From assembly GCA_045807725.1 (NCBI GenBank), contig JBJMGV010000112.1, positions 23,702-87,701 on the forward strand: 64,000 nucleotides of DNA, written 5' to 3'. The notes beneath the pieces are model-generated. The model worked only from the letters and a program-made list of their open reading frames with translations. It did no database searches and was not told where the DNA came from. A program made the position numbers and the translations under genes. This document shows, piece after piece, positions 1 to 9,400 of this stretch; positions within the stretch are counted from its first letter, which is position 1; each line of letters starts with the position of its first letter. This DNA is from DATENM01 sp045807725. Lineage in GTDB: Bacteria > Acidobacteriota > Blastocatellia > UBA7656.

Positions 1-2
1 CG

Positions 3-404
3 AGCGCGCCGGATGACACGGCAAGCATTCGCCCGGAATGGCGAGAGCTATCTGCACAAGCCGCGAGCCACGCGACCGGCAAGCGCCTCTCGTGGCTGCG
101 GCCCATCGTGCGCGCCGCGCAACGCCTCGCCAAAGAACCGATGACGGCGATGATCTTCGTCGGCGCGCTGCTCTGTTTTATTCTGGCGTGGCGCAGAGCG
201 ATGTTTGTTGCCATCGTGCCGCTCTACTATTTCATCTTTCAATCGGCGCTGCACACGGAGTTCCGCTACACGTTGCCGATGCAGTATTTCCTTTTCGTCT
301 TTGCGGCGGTGGCGTGGGTGGCGCTCGGCGCGGCCTTTATTCGCCTTGTGAAGAAAGCTACAAATCGACAAGCTGCGCGGCACAGCGCGCAGGCAGGCGA
401 TTAG
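3..404 (+). CDS. C-terminal part of a polytopic membrane protein, GT39-like (5' end outside window)
   Basis: The reading frame is open from the left window edge to a TAG stop at 402-404, so the true start lies upstream; internal GTG or ATG codons are probably not starts. The visible 133 residues have a hydrophilic stretch, then about three hydrophobic segments separated by short basic or aromatic loops, and a basic tail. The motif HTEFRYTLPM before the last membrane segment resembles the C-terminal region of dolichyl-phosphate-mannose mannosyltransferase/ArnT-type (GT39) proteins, which transfer lipid-linked sugars at the outer face of the inner membrane. That assignment is inferred from this motif and hydropathy only. 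The gene converges on the FHA gene at 607. Confidence 0.6.
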   Translation, partial: SAPDDTASIRPEWRELSAQAASHATGKRLSWLRPIVRAAQRLAKEPMTAMIFVGALLCFILAWRRAMFVAIVPLYYFIFQSALHTEFRYTLPMQYFLFVFAAVAWVALGAAFIRLVKKATNRQAARHSAQAGD

Positions 405-457
405 GTCAGGTCGAGTGGTTTTGGCGCTAACCGTCTGCCGGTCGGCATTCGATCTAG

Positions 458-543
458 CGGGCGGGCGTTGAGCGAAGCGAAGGTGACGGCGGTGGCCTGT
501 GCGTATTCGCAGGCTTGCGACCGCCACGACAAAGGCCCGCCCG
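458..543. repeat. Nested imperfect palindrome between convergent genes
   Basis: Outer arms cgggcgggc (458-466) and gcccgcccg (535-543) enclose a second pair, ggcggt (488-493) and accgcc (520-525). Inside that is a small hairpin, cctgtgcg (496-503) with cgcagg (508-513). It lies in the 200-bp gap between a plus-strand 3' end and the minus-strand FHA gene 3' end, so it could act as a bidirectional terminator. There is no U-tract. It could also be a dispersed palindromic repeat. Confidence 0.4.
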
Positions 544-606
544 TTCCTGCACGAACTCATCACGAGCGGTTATCGAGTCGTTGTTGCAATGACCGCAGAG
601 CGCGCT

Positions 607-1446
607 TTACTGGATGACCAACTCATAGCTGCAAATGGCGATCACATCGCCTTGGCCAACCGCTGCGCTCTCGCTGGTGAAAATCTCTTTCTCGCCGTTG
701 ACCATAATTGAATTCGCGCCCTTGCAGGTGAGCGTGAATTCGCCGTCGCCGTTGCGAGTGATCTGGGCGTGCTGGCGGCTCACTTCAAGATCGCCTTCGA
801 GCCTGAGGTCCACCGCCACCTGGCGCGAGCCGCGACCGATGGTGATTTCGTCTTTGTAAAACGGACGTATGTCGGGCGGCGCGGTTTCGGCGTTCGGCAC
901 GTTGCGGCGCACGAGGATTGAAAACGTCGGCGTTGCCGGCTTGCGCGGACGCACGACAGTGGCTTCTTCATCAGGCTGTTCGGCCACCGTTTCCGCCGCT
1001 GAAGGCGCGGGCTTGGCGCGCTTGCGCGGCGCTACCATAGTCTTCTCGGCTTCGGCATCCCAGATGTGTTGAACGCGGAACTTGCCTTGATCGAGCGCGG
1101 GGTCAACGCGCAGCTCGACCACCAGCGTCCTGGTTTGAAACTCATTCTCGCCGGCCAGCTCTTTAGCGCGTTCCGACAATATGTGATATAAGCCACGCTC
1201 CAGCCCTTCACGCTTTTCGCCCTGCCAGTCGGCGTCGTCGGTCGTGCTCAGAAAGACGATGTACTCGCGCGGCACGTAAGTCGGCCCGCCCGGCGGCGTG
1301 AACATCTCGCGGCGCATCACTTCTTCGATCTCGCGCGCCACGGCGACTAGAAAGTCGTCCCACTTCGAGCGCGGTCGCGGCTGCCCCTGTTCATCCAAAT
1401 CCTCTTCACCATCAATCCACTTGCGCAACGTCTCGAACCATTTCAT
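607..1446 (-). CDS. FhaA-like protein: DUF3662-type N-terminal domain plus FHA domain
   Basis: This 279-residue cytoplasmic protein has no signal peptide or membrane segment. Residues 1-130 resemble the DUF3662 domain at the N-terminus of actinobacterial FhaA. A Pro/Ala-rich linker with two similar EATVV-type stretches follows, and residues 175-279 form an FHA domain. The FHA hallmarks are present: G204-R205, S223-R-Q-H226 and N250-G251, the residues that read phosphothreonine. It is the last gene of a minus-strand cluster behind a PP2C phosphatase and a Ser/Thr kinase with a receptor-like tail, so it is probably the phospho-reader of that module. The linker threonines are plausible kinase targets (inference). 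The ATG at 1444-1446 has an AG-rich stretch just upstream. Confidence 0.85.
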   Translation of the reverse strand: MKWFETLRKWIDGEEDLDEQGQPRPRSKWDDFLVAVAREIEEVMRREMFTPPGGPTYVPREYIVFLSTTDDADWQGEKREGLERGLYHILSERAKELAGENEFQTRTLVVELRVDPALDQGKFRVQHIWDAEAEKTMVAPRKRAKPAPSAAETVAEQPDEEATVVRPRKPATPTFSILVRRNVPNAETAPPDIRPFYKDEITIGRGSRQVAVDLRLEGDLEVSRQHAQITRNGDGEFTLTCKGANSIMVNGEKEIFTSESAAVGQGDVIAICSYELVIQ

Positions 1447-1511
1447 GGCTGTTCCTCTTTACCTGATTTTTAGTTTCTGATTTCTTGTTCTTGATTCCGT
1501 TCGGTTGTTCT

Positions 1512-3140
1512 TCAATCAACAGTGATGAACTGCTTATGGACCCAGCCGCCTTCGGGCGCATTCGATGGCGCGCCGCCGACCCAGTTCAACACGCGCACAC
1601 GCACCCAGTTGCCGCGCTCGTCCATCACCCGCACGCGCGAAGCGGCTGACAAAATCGCAAGCGACGCGCTGCTCGCGTTCGGCTCGCTGCGCAGGTTGAC
1701 GTTTGCCGCGCCGCTGATGACGGCTTCTTTACCGATGATGCTGCTGCCGGTATCGAAGACGCCGGGCACGGGCTTTTCGGCAACGTAATGATAGATCGAA
1801 GAAGCCAGGCCGATGATGGCCGCGAATAACAACACAATGAAGGCGCGGCGCAGCCAATCGGAACGCACCACCGTTTGCAGCGTGGCGAAGAAGCTGCGCT
1901 CCGGCACAGCGCGCTCATTCATCCGCCGTGTCCGCAACGATCCGGCCTCAGGCGGTGTGATCTCTGTCGGCGCAATGACGTTAGCGTGCGCCGCGTGATC
2001 GCGGACAGTTGCGTAAGGCGAACGCCGCGCGGCCTCTGCCGCAGACGGCGCGTCTGGATGCGCTGCGCCATTGTCACCGACATTGGGTTCGGGGGCGACG
2101 TGGCGTTTTTGCGGCAGCGGAATGTTGACGATGGTGCGCGCCTTCTGAGCGCGGCTGGCATCGTGTGTGCCCGTGCTGATGGTTTGAAAGTGCGGCTGCG
2201 GCGCGGCGCGCTCGACCGTGCTCGTGCCGCTCAATCGGCGGCGCACGACGGTCGCTTCATCGTCCACTTCGGCGGCGGCGGCTTCGCCAAGCTTGAGCCG
2301 CGCGAACACGTCCCAGAACTCTTGCACCGACTGGTAACGCTCGCCTGGGCGGTCCTGCGTTGCGCGGTTGAGCAGCGCCCGCAGCCCCTGGCCCCACTCT
2401 TCGGCCATCAAAGCGGCGGGCAATTCGCTGATGGGCTGGCGCGAGAAGCGGCGCGGCGCAAGGCCCGTCATCACCGTGTAGACCGTCTTCGCCAGCGAAT
2501 AGATGTCGGCTGCCGGCGTCAGCCGCTCGCGCATATGATCGGGCGCGTCCGGGTGATGTTCGGGCGGCGCATAGACATTCGTGCCGACCCGCGTGATCTC
2601 GTCCGAGGTGTCGTGCGTCATCTTGGCGACGCCGAAGTCTGCGATCTTGATTACTTTTTTATCTGCCGACAGCAACAGGTTCTGCGGCTTCAAGTCGCGG
2701 TGAATCACCCCGCAACTGTGCGCGAAGGCGAGCGCTTCGCAGACCTGTTGAAAGTAGCGCAAGGTGTCGTCGAGCGCGAGCGGATGATGGCGGCACAACC
2801 CGAGCAGGTCGCCGCCCGGCATATATTCGAGCACGAGGTAATGAAAGGCCGTGCCTTCCAGATCAGCCGCCGTGCCGTGGCCGAGCCGGCGGATGATATT
2901 CGGATGACGAACTTTGTCTAACGCGACGGCTTCGTTCTGAAAATTCTCGATCAGCGTCTGTTCTAACTCGGCGTCGGGTGTGCCTTGCAGCGTGACGTTG
3001 AGCGCCTTGATAATGACCGGCGCATCATTGTGCAATTGATCGTGAGCGACAAAGACTTCGGCATAGCTGCCGCGACCGAGCAGCCGCGCCACATAATAGC
3101 GGTCGTCAACGATGCTGTTTTCGAGTTTCAGTTCAGGCAC
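1512..3140 (-). CDS. Membrane-anchored Ser/Thr protein kinase with extracytoplasmic SH3-like domain
   Basis: This 542-residue protein is a PknB/Hanks-type kinase. It has a Gly-rich loop GRGSYAEV (22-29), catalytic Lys45, the HRDLKPQN catalytic loop (147-154), DFG (168-170) and an APPEHH activation-segment motif. A long Pro/Ala/Thr-rich juxtamembrane region follows, then one transmembrane segment at about 433-453. The roughly 90-residue outer domain contains NVNLRSEP and GWV, typical of bacterial SH3 domains that bind cell wall or peptide ligands. It phosphorylates Ser/Thr in the cytoplasm in response to an external cue not identifiable here. It lies between the PP2C gene (upstream) and the FHA gene (66 bp downstream), which together make writer, eraser and reader. 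Confidence 0.93.
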   Translation of the reverse strand: MPELKLENSIVDDRYYVARLLGRGSYAEVFVAHDQLHNDAPVIIKALNVTLQGTPDAELEQTLIENFQNEAVALDKVRHPNIIRRLGHGTAADLEGTAFHYLVLEYMPGGDLLGLCRHHPLALDDTLRYFQQVCEALAFAHSCGVIHRDLKPQNLLLSADKKVIKIADFGVAKMTHDTSDEITRVGTNVYAPPEHHPDAPDHMRERLTPAADIYSLAKTVYTVMTGLAPRRFSRQPISELPAALMAEEWGQGLRALLNRATQDRPGERYQSVQEFWDVFARLKLGEAAAAEVDDEATVVRRRLSGTSTVERAAPQPHFQTISTGTHDASRAQKARTIVNIPLPQKRHVAPEPNVGDNGAAHPDAPSAAEAARRSPYATVRDHAAHANVIAPTEITPPEAGSLRTRRMNERAVPERSFFATLQTVVRSDWLRRAFIVLLFAAIIGLASSIYHYVAEKPVPGVFDTGSSIIGKEAVISGAANVNLRSEPNASSASLAILSAASRVRVMDERGNWVRVRVLNWVGGAPSNAPEGGWVHKQFITVD

Positions 3141-3167
3141 GGCTCTTAATCATCACCAGGAGATATT

Positions 3168-3233
3168 GCCACAGAGACACAGAGACACAGAGGAGAATAA
3201 ATGAAAGGCTCTGTGCCTTTGTGCTTCTGTGGC
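3168..3233. repeat. Palindromic repeat with 8-bp tandem units (cacagaga type)
   Basis: The left arm is three tandem copies of cacagaga-like octamers (3171-3193). The right arm is the inverted series ctctgtgc/ctttgtgc/ttctgtgg (3209-3232). The centre is about 15 bp and A-rich. It sits between the PP2C stop (3256) and the kinase start (3140), inside a probable operon. Sequences of this 'cacagaga...tctctgtg' type are, to my knowledge, widespread as intergenic palindromes in unrelated bacteria. Confidence 0.8.
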
Positions 3234-3255
3234 TAATCATCTGACCACCTACAAT

Positions 3256-4653
3256 TCAGCGCGTCGCGTTGGCGTTCTCGACTCGCGCCGGCGTCATCGC
3301 TTTGCGCCGCTCTTCGGCACCGCGCTGAAGCGCCTGCGCGGCTTTCAACTTGTCGCCCGCCAGTTCATACGCTTGCGCTGCCTGCGCGTATGCATCAAAA
3401 AGCGTGGGCCGTCGCAGCATTGCCATTTCAAAGCTCGCCGCCGCTTTGACGTAATCGCCCGCTTCCATCTGGGCGCGGCCCAGCCAGTAGGGCGCTTCGG
3501 CATTCTGCGCGTCGCGCTCCGTCGCGGTCGCAAACTGCGCCGCCGCCGCCGCGTAATTGCCTTGATCGAACGCGGCGCGTCCTGCCTTCATCGGGTCATT
3601 CATTGAAGCCGGATCAGACGCCGACTTCTTCTTCCAATCTGACGCGCGCAGGCCGCCATAAAACGCGCCGCCGATGAGCAACAACACAATCAGCGACCAG
3701 ATCAGCCAATGTGACTTGTGTTGATGATCCAGCGCCGGCGCGGCGTCCAGCGTAGCGCGGCGTTCCAACGGTCGGTCATCAAAGCTCGCTTGTCCGCGCG
3801 ACGATTTGCCAAAGTCCACTTCGATGCGCTTGCCGCGTCCCGCGCCGCCTTGCGCTTCAGCTACCCGCGCCTTGCCGCGCGGCGTTGCGCGTGACGCCGC
3901 GAGCGGGTCTTCGATAGCCCGCACAATGCCCTGCCGGGCGCGGCCCACCTGCACGACGATAGCCGTCAAGTTGTCGTCCGCGCCGCGCTCGTGGACCAGG
4001 CGCTTCAGTTCATCGGCGGCTTGCTGCGGGTCTTTGAACTGCGCCAGCACGCGCGCGATCTCTTCATCCGACAGGTGGCGATAGATGCCGTCGCTACACA
4101 GCAGGAAGCGCACGCCGTCGCGGACTTGAATCGTTTTGATCTCGGCATCGACTTCCGCTTCGACGCCGAGCGCGCGGTTGATAACGTTGTTACCGGCGTC
4201 GCGCGCGCCGCTTGCGACGCCGGCGCGCAGGTCGTCGTGATAATCGGTGTGGTCAATCGTCTCGCACGAGAAGCGGCCTTCTTCGAGCCGGTAAACGCGG
4301 CTGTCGCCGACGTGCGCGATGGTTGCGCGGTCGCCTTCGATGTGCAGGAGGGCGACGGTGGTCGCCATTGTTTTGTAAGCCGGGTCACTTTCGGCCATCT
4401 CGAAGATGTCGCGGTTGGCGAACTGGATGGCGCGGCGGATCAGCTCGACGCTTGAGGCGGCGGTGATGTGGGCGAGCGATTCTTCGATAGTCTCGGCGGC
4501 GGTTTCGCTGGCGACCTCGCCGGCGCGCTGGCCGCCGACGCCGTCGAAGACCGCAAACAGCCCGCGCTCGGGCATCGATAGATAGCGATCCTGGTTGACC
4601 GGGCGTTTGGGATTCAAGCCGCGATCACAAACAAATCCAGCTTTCAACTCCAT
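3256..4653 (-). CDS. PP2C-family Ser/Thr phosphatase with C-terminal membrane segment and TPR region
   Basis: This 465-residue protein has an N-terminal PP2C (Stp1/PrpC) domain of about 240 residues. Its metal-binding motifs are in order: QDRY (D22), VFDGVGG (D37), VGDSRVYR, LLCSDG and DDNLT. A basic linker leads to one transmembrane segment at about residues 316-336. A TPR-like repeat region follows (FDQGNYAAAAAQFATATERD and a second AQMEAGDYVKAAASFEMA unit). PP2C enzymes need two Mn or Mg ions and remove phosphate from Ser/Thr. As first gene of the phosphatase-kinase-FHA cluster it likely resets the neighbouring kinase. The added TPR tail, presumably outside the membrane, is unlike the minimal Stp1 phosphatases. 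Confidence 0.92.
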   Translation of the reverse strand: MELKAGFVCDRGLNPKRPVNQDRYLSMPERGLFAVFDGVGGQRAGEVASETAAETIEESLAHITAASSVELIRRAIQFANRDIFEMAESDPAYKTMATTVALLHIEGDRATIAHVGDSRVYRLEEGRFSCETIDHTDYHDDLRAGVASGARDAGNNVINRALGVEAEVDAEIKTIQVRDGVRFLLCSDGIYRHLSDEEIARVLAQFKDPQQAADELKRLVHERGADDNLTAIVVQVGRARQGIVRAIEDPLAASRATPRGKARVAEAQGGAGRGKRIEVDFGKSSRGQASFDDRPLERRATLDAAPALDHQHKSHWLIWSLIVLLLIGGAFYGGLRASDWKKKSASDPASMNDPMKAGRAAFDQGNYAAAAAQFATATERDAQNAEAPYWLGRAQMEAGDYVKAAASFEMAMLRRPTLFDAYAQAAQAYELAGDKLKAAQALQRGAEERRKAMTPARVENANATR

Positions 4654-4989
4654 AGGCCTCTCTCGAAAAGCGACCTGGATTGCGAACGCCTGTCCTGTCG
4701 CCGGCGGCTCGCGTTTACGGACGATTCATTTTAGCATCCCGTCAATCCCTGCGCGATACAGCCCGGCCCTGTCATCATCACGATGGGTTGCTCTCGCCAA
4801 AGTCACAGGTTACGATTAAAACAAAGGAAGAGGCGGTATCCATCCGATCAGCCTGAGCGCGAGACGCAAAGCGCGTCCCGAATTATACAGTGGAAACCGA
4901 AGACCGGCTCTCACTCGTTTGATAGAGCAGATGCCGGCGGTTGTTGATATTGCTACTGAGGCGACGGTGGCCGTTGAAGAAGAGAGACA
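4654..4989. other. Divergent intergenic region, no gene seen
   Basis: These 336 bp separate the minus-strand PP2C cluster from the plus-strand RND operon and must carry both promoters. I see an AT-rich patch (4727-4736) and another near 4810-4825, but no promoter hexamer pair I would defend. The only sizeable reading frame here runs antisense into the lipoprotein gene and has no recognisable features. Confidence 0.5.
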
Positions 4990-6339
4990 GTGATGAACAA
5001 GCATGGAGAGTCGAACGCAGGGCACGAAGATTCCAGAATCCTTTCTGCCACATCTATTCAACAAGCCGTAGCCAGAGCGACGGCGGCGGCCTGCCTGCTG
5101 GTTGCGCTCTTTGCCGTCGGCTGCTCAAAGGCGAGAGCCACCGCGCCGCCGCCTGCCGCACCCGAAGTCGAAGTCGCGCAGGTCGAGCAGCGCGACGTGC
5201 CAATCTATAACGAATGGATCGGCACGCTCGATGGTACAGTCAACGCTGATATCAAGTCGCAGGTGACTGGTTACTTGATGACCAAGAACTACACTGAAGG
5301 GTCGTTCGTGAAGAAAGGCCAGTTGCTGTTCGAGATCGACCCGCGCCCGTTCCAGGCGTCGCTCGATCAGGCCAAAGGCGAACTGGCCAAGGCGCAGGGT
5401 CAGCTCGGACAGGCCGAGGCGCAGTTACAGCAGTCGCAGGCGCAACTCGCTCAAGCCGAAGCCAACCAGGGCAAGACGCAGCTCGACGCCGACCGCTACA
5501 CACAATTGCTCAAGAGCGGCGTGGGAACCAAGCAGGAATACGACAACGCCGTGCAGACTAACCTCGCGGCCAAAGCCAATGTGAAAGCGGCGGAGGCCGG
5601 CGTCAAGACGGCTCGCGCCGGCGTCGAAGCGGCGCGCTCGCAGATCAAGGCTGCCGAAGCGAGCGTGCGCACGGCTGAACTCAATGTCAGCTTCACGCAC
5701 ATCATCGCGCCGATTGATGGCATCGCCGGCGTCGCCGCCGTGCAGGTCGGCAACCTCGTCAACCCGGTAAACCCCAACAGCCCGGCGCTCACCACCATCT
5801 CAGCCGTAGACCCGATTCGCGTCTGGTTCACGGCGGGCGAGCAGGAATACCTGAAGACCATACGCGGCACAATGATCGAAAACGGGCACGGCCCGGTGAA
5901 GAAGGTCGAGCTTGAGCTGGTGCTGTCGGACGGCACAGTCTACCCGCACAAAGGGCAGTTTTATATGGCCGACCGCAACGTGGATCAGAAGACCGGCTCG
6001 ATCAAGCTGGCCGGCCTGTTCCCGAATCCCGGCAACGCCCTGAGGCCGGGCGAGTATGGCCGCGTGCGCGCCATCATCAGCACCAGAGCCGGCGCAATGC
6101 TGGTTCCGCAACGCGCCGTCACCGAGTTGCAGGGCGGCTATCGCGTCGCCGTCGTCGGCCCCGACAACAAAGTCAGCATACGGCCCATCCGCGTCGGCGA
6201 GCGCGTCGGCTCGATGTGGATCATTGAAGACGGCTTGAAAGCCGGCGAGACGGTTGTCGCCGAGGGCACGCAAAAAGTCAGGCCCGATATGGTCGTGACT
6301 CCGAAACCCTTCACCGCGTCTACAGCCGAAGCGAAATAA
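4990..6339 (+). CDS. RND efflux periplasmic adaptor lipoprotein (AcrA/MexA family)
   Basis: This 449-residue membrane fusion protein bridges an inner-membrane RND pump to an outer-membrane channel. Its N-terminal hydrophobic segment ends in a lipobox, LFAVGC-SK, so the mature protein is probably a lipoprotein anchored by that Cys. Next comes a lipoyl half-motif (DIKSQVTGYL), then a long alpha-helical hairpin rich in QAEAQLQQ repeats (about 125-230). The second lipoyl half and beta-barrel follow (ELNVSFTHIIAPIDG). The ATG at 4990 (or 4993) follows gaagagagac, an acceptable ribosome site. The RND permease is 113 bp downstream, across a palindromic repeat. No TolC gene is directly attached; the one at 12.3 kb could serve both pumps. 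Confidence 0.93.
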   Translation: MMNKHGESNAGHEDSRILSATSIQQAVARATAAACLLVALFAVGCSKARATAPPPAAPEVEVAQVEQRDVPIYNEWIGTLDGTVNADIKSQVTGYLMTKNYTEGSFVKKGQLLFEIDPRPFQASLDQAKGELAKAQGQLGQAEAQLQQSQAQLAQAEANQGKTQLDADRYTQLLKSGVGTKQEYDNAVQTNLAAKANVKAAEAGVKTARAGVEAARSQIKAAEASVRTAELNVSFTHIIAPIDGIAGVAAVQVGNLVNPVNPNSPALTTISAVDPIRVWFTAGEQEYLKTIRGTMIENGHGPVKKVELELVLSDGTVYPHKGQFYMADRNVDQKTGSIKLAGLFPNPGNALRPGEYGRVRAIISTRAGAMLVPQRAVTELQGGYRVAVVGPDNKVSIRPIRVGERVGSMWIIEDGLKAGETVVAEGTQKVRPDMVVTPKPFTASTAEAK

Positions 6340-6340
6340 A

Positions 6341-6433
6341 AGGGGCTAGGGACTGGGGACTAGAGACTAGCGGAAAAAGGAAGCGCTTTGCGCCCCTTCT
6401 CACTAGCCCCTAGCCTCTAGTCTCTAGCCCCTC
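6341..6433. repeat. Heptamer-arm palindrome A (ctagaga/ctagcct type)
   Basis: The left arm is tandem 7-bp units (ggggcta, gggactg, gggacta, gagacta) starting 1-2 bp after the adaptor stop codon. The right arm is the inverted heptamer series (gccccta, gcctcta, gtctcta, gcccctc; 6405-6433). The core gcggaaaaaggaagcgct (about 6370-6387) is the reverse complement of the core of the element at 50288-50388, so the two are one family in opposite orientations. Confidence 0.85.
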
Positions 6434-6452
6434 CTAAGTAAGGATTGAGTTC

Positions 6453-9400
6453 ATGATTTCAAGGTTTTTCGTCAACCGACCGATTGTGGCGATGGTGATC
6501 GCCATCGTCACGATCATCCTGGGCCTTGTTGCTATGCGCGGGTTGCCGCTGGCACAGTTCCCCTCCATCGTGCCGCCGCAGATCATCGCCGCGACGACCT
6601 ACACCGGCGCGGACGCCGTGACTATCGAGCAGTCGGTCGCTACGCCCATTGAGCAGCAGATGAACGGCGTTGACAACATGCTCTATATGCAGAGCACCAA
6701 TGCCAACGACGGCACCATGCAGTTGACCGTGACCTTCGACATCGGGACGGACCCGAACACCGATCAGGTCAACGTGCAGAACCGGCTGGCGCAGGCGCAG
6801 CCCAATCTGCCGGCGGATGTCAATCAGTTCGGCACCACGCTCCGTAAGTCCACGGGATTGCCGATGCTGGTCATCTCGCTGTTTTCGCCGAATAACTCGT
6901 ACAATTCGCTGTTCCTGTCCAACTACGCCAACATCAATCTCACCGACGCCCTGTATCGTGTGCCTGGCGTCGGTCAGATTATTCTCTTCGGGGCGAGCGA
7001 TTACGCCATGCGCATCTGGGTCAAGCCCGACTTGCTTGCGAAGCTCGGCCTGACGGTTCCCGACATCACGCGCGCCGTGCAGCAACAAAGCACCGTCAAC
7101 CCCGCCGGTCAGGTCGGCGCGGAACCCGCGCCGCCGGGTAAAGAGAAGACTTACGTTGTGCGCGCGCAAGGGCGCTTGCAGACGCCCGAAGAGTTCGGGC
7201 AGGTCGTCGTGCGCTCGAACTCCGACGGCTCGGTCGTGCGCTTGAAAGATGTCGCCCGCATCGAACTGGGCGCGCAAAACTATCAGCAGATTGGCCGCGT
7301 CAACGGCCAGCCCGGCTGTATCGTCGCCATCTTTCAAGCGCCCGGCTCGAACGCGCTGGCGGTCGCCGACGGCGTGCGCAAGACCATCGCCGACTTGAAG
7401 ACGCGCTTCCCGGCAGACCTCGATTACGTCATCACGCTCGACACGACGCTGCCGGTCACCGCAGGCATTCACGACATCATCAACACGCTGTTGATTGCAA
7501 TGGTGCTGGTGTTGCTGGTCGTGTTTCTTTTCTTGCAGAACTGGCGAGCGACGCTGATCCCGATGATCGCCGTGCCGGTGTCGCTGATCGGCACGTTCGC
7601 GTTTTTCCCGCTGCTCGGCTTTTCGATCAACACGCTCAGCTTGTTCGGATTGGTGCTGGCCATCGGCCTCGTCGTTGACGACGCCATCGTCGTCGTCGAA
7701 GCCGTCGAGCACCACATCGAAGAAGGTATGTCGCCGCGCGACGCCACACTGCAAGCGATGAAAGAGGTGTCGGGGCCAGTTGTCGCCATCGCGCTGATTC
7801 TGTCGTCGGTCTTCCTGCCGGTCGCCTTCCTGCCGGGCATTCAAGGCCGCTTGAACAATCAGTTCGCCGTGACCATCGCCATCTCTGTGTTGATCTCGGC
7901 GTTTAACGCCTTGACGCTTAGCCCTGCGCTTTCGGCCCTGCTGCTCAAGCCGCGCCGCGAGAAGCGCGGGCTGGCCGGTCGTTTCTTTGGCCTGTTCAAT
8001 CGCTGGTTCGATAAAAGCACGCGCACCTACGTTCGCTTCAGCCACACGCTGATCCGCAAAGGGCTGATCGCCATGCTCATCATCGGCGCGTTCCTCGCGC
8101 TTGATGGAGTGGTCGGCCAGCGATTGCCGACAAGCTTTCTGCCCGACGAAGATTATGGCTACTTGCTGTTGAACGTGCAGTTGCCGCCCGCCGCCTCGCT
8201 CGAACGCACGGACGCGGTGTTGAAGAAGATCGAAGCGATACTCGATCACACCGAAGGCATACAGGCGTACAACACCATCGGCGGCTTCAGCCTGCTGACG
8301 CGCGTGTCGGCGAGCTACACAGGCTTCTTCTTCGTCATCCTCAAGCCCTGGGACGAGCGGCGTTCGAGCGAGCTGCAAGCGCGGGCCATCTCGAACAAAT
8401 TGAACGCAGAGATGGGGCCTTCCATTCCTGAAGCCGATCTTCTCGCGTTTCTGCCGCCTTCGATTCCCGGACTCGGAGCCGCCGGCGGCTTCTCGTTCTG
8501 GCTGCAAGACCGCAGCGGCGGTTCTGTGGACTTCCTCGATCAGAACCTACAGAAGTTTCTCGCGGCTTGCCACAAACGCCCTGAGATCGGCGCGGTCTAC
8601 TCGCAGTTCTCCGCGTCGGTGCCGCAGATCTATGCCGATGTAGACCGCGACAAGGTCTTGAAGCAGGGCGTCGCCGTCAACGATGTGTATCAAACATTAC
8701 AAGCGTATCTCGGCGGGCTGTTCCTGAATCAGTTTAATCGCTTCGGGCGTCAGTGGCGCGTCTTCCTGCAAGCCGAAGGGGCCGAGCGGCTGAGCGAAGA
8801 TGACATCAAGCAATACTACGTCCGCAACAACGAGAGCAACATGGTTCCGCTGTCATCGCTGCTGACGACGCGGCGCATCAATGGGCCGGAATACACCAAC
8901 CGCTTCAACGTCTACCGTGCCGCGCAGGTGCAGGGCAGCCCCGCGCCGGGCTACAGCTCTGGGCAGGCGATGGACGCGCTCGAAGAGGTGGCGAAGGAAG
9001 TGCTGCCGCCGGAGATAGGCTACGACTGGGCAGACCTGTCGTACCAGGAAAAGAAAGCGTCGGGCGCAGCCATCACCGGCTTTGCGCTGTCGCTGATCTT
9101 CGTGTTCCTGATTCTTGCGGCGTTGTATGAGAGCTGGTCGCTGCCCATCTCTGTGTTGCTGACCGTGCCGATTGCGGTCTTCGGCGCGTTCGTCGGATTG
9201 TTGCTGCGCGGCTATGATCTGGATGTGTACGCGCAGATTGGCTTGATCGTGTTGATTGGTCTTTCAGCGAAGAACGCGATTCTGATCGTTGAATTCGCCA
9301 AGGCTGAATTCGAGAAAGGGCGCGACCTGATGGATGCGGCGCTCGAAGGCGCGAAGCTGCGCTTGCGGCCCATCCTGATGACTTCGTTCGCGTTCATCCT

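Noticed and set aside
6459..8507. 682-codon frame on the minus strand inside the RND permease gene
   Set aside because: It is antisense to a full, well-matching permease. The translated sequence is rich in Arg, His, Asp and Gln, as is typical of GC-rich shadow frames, and has no family motif or ribosome site.
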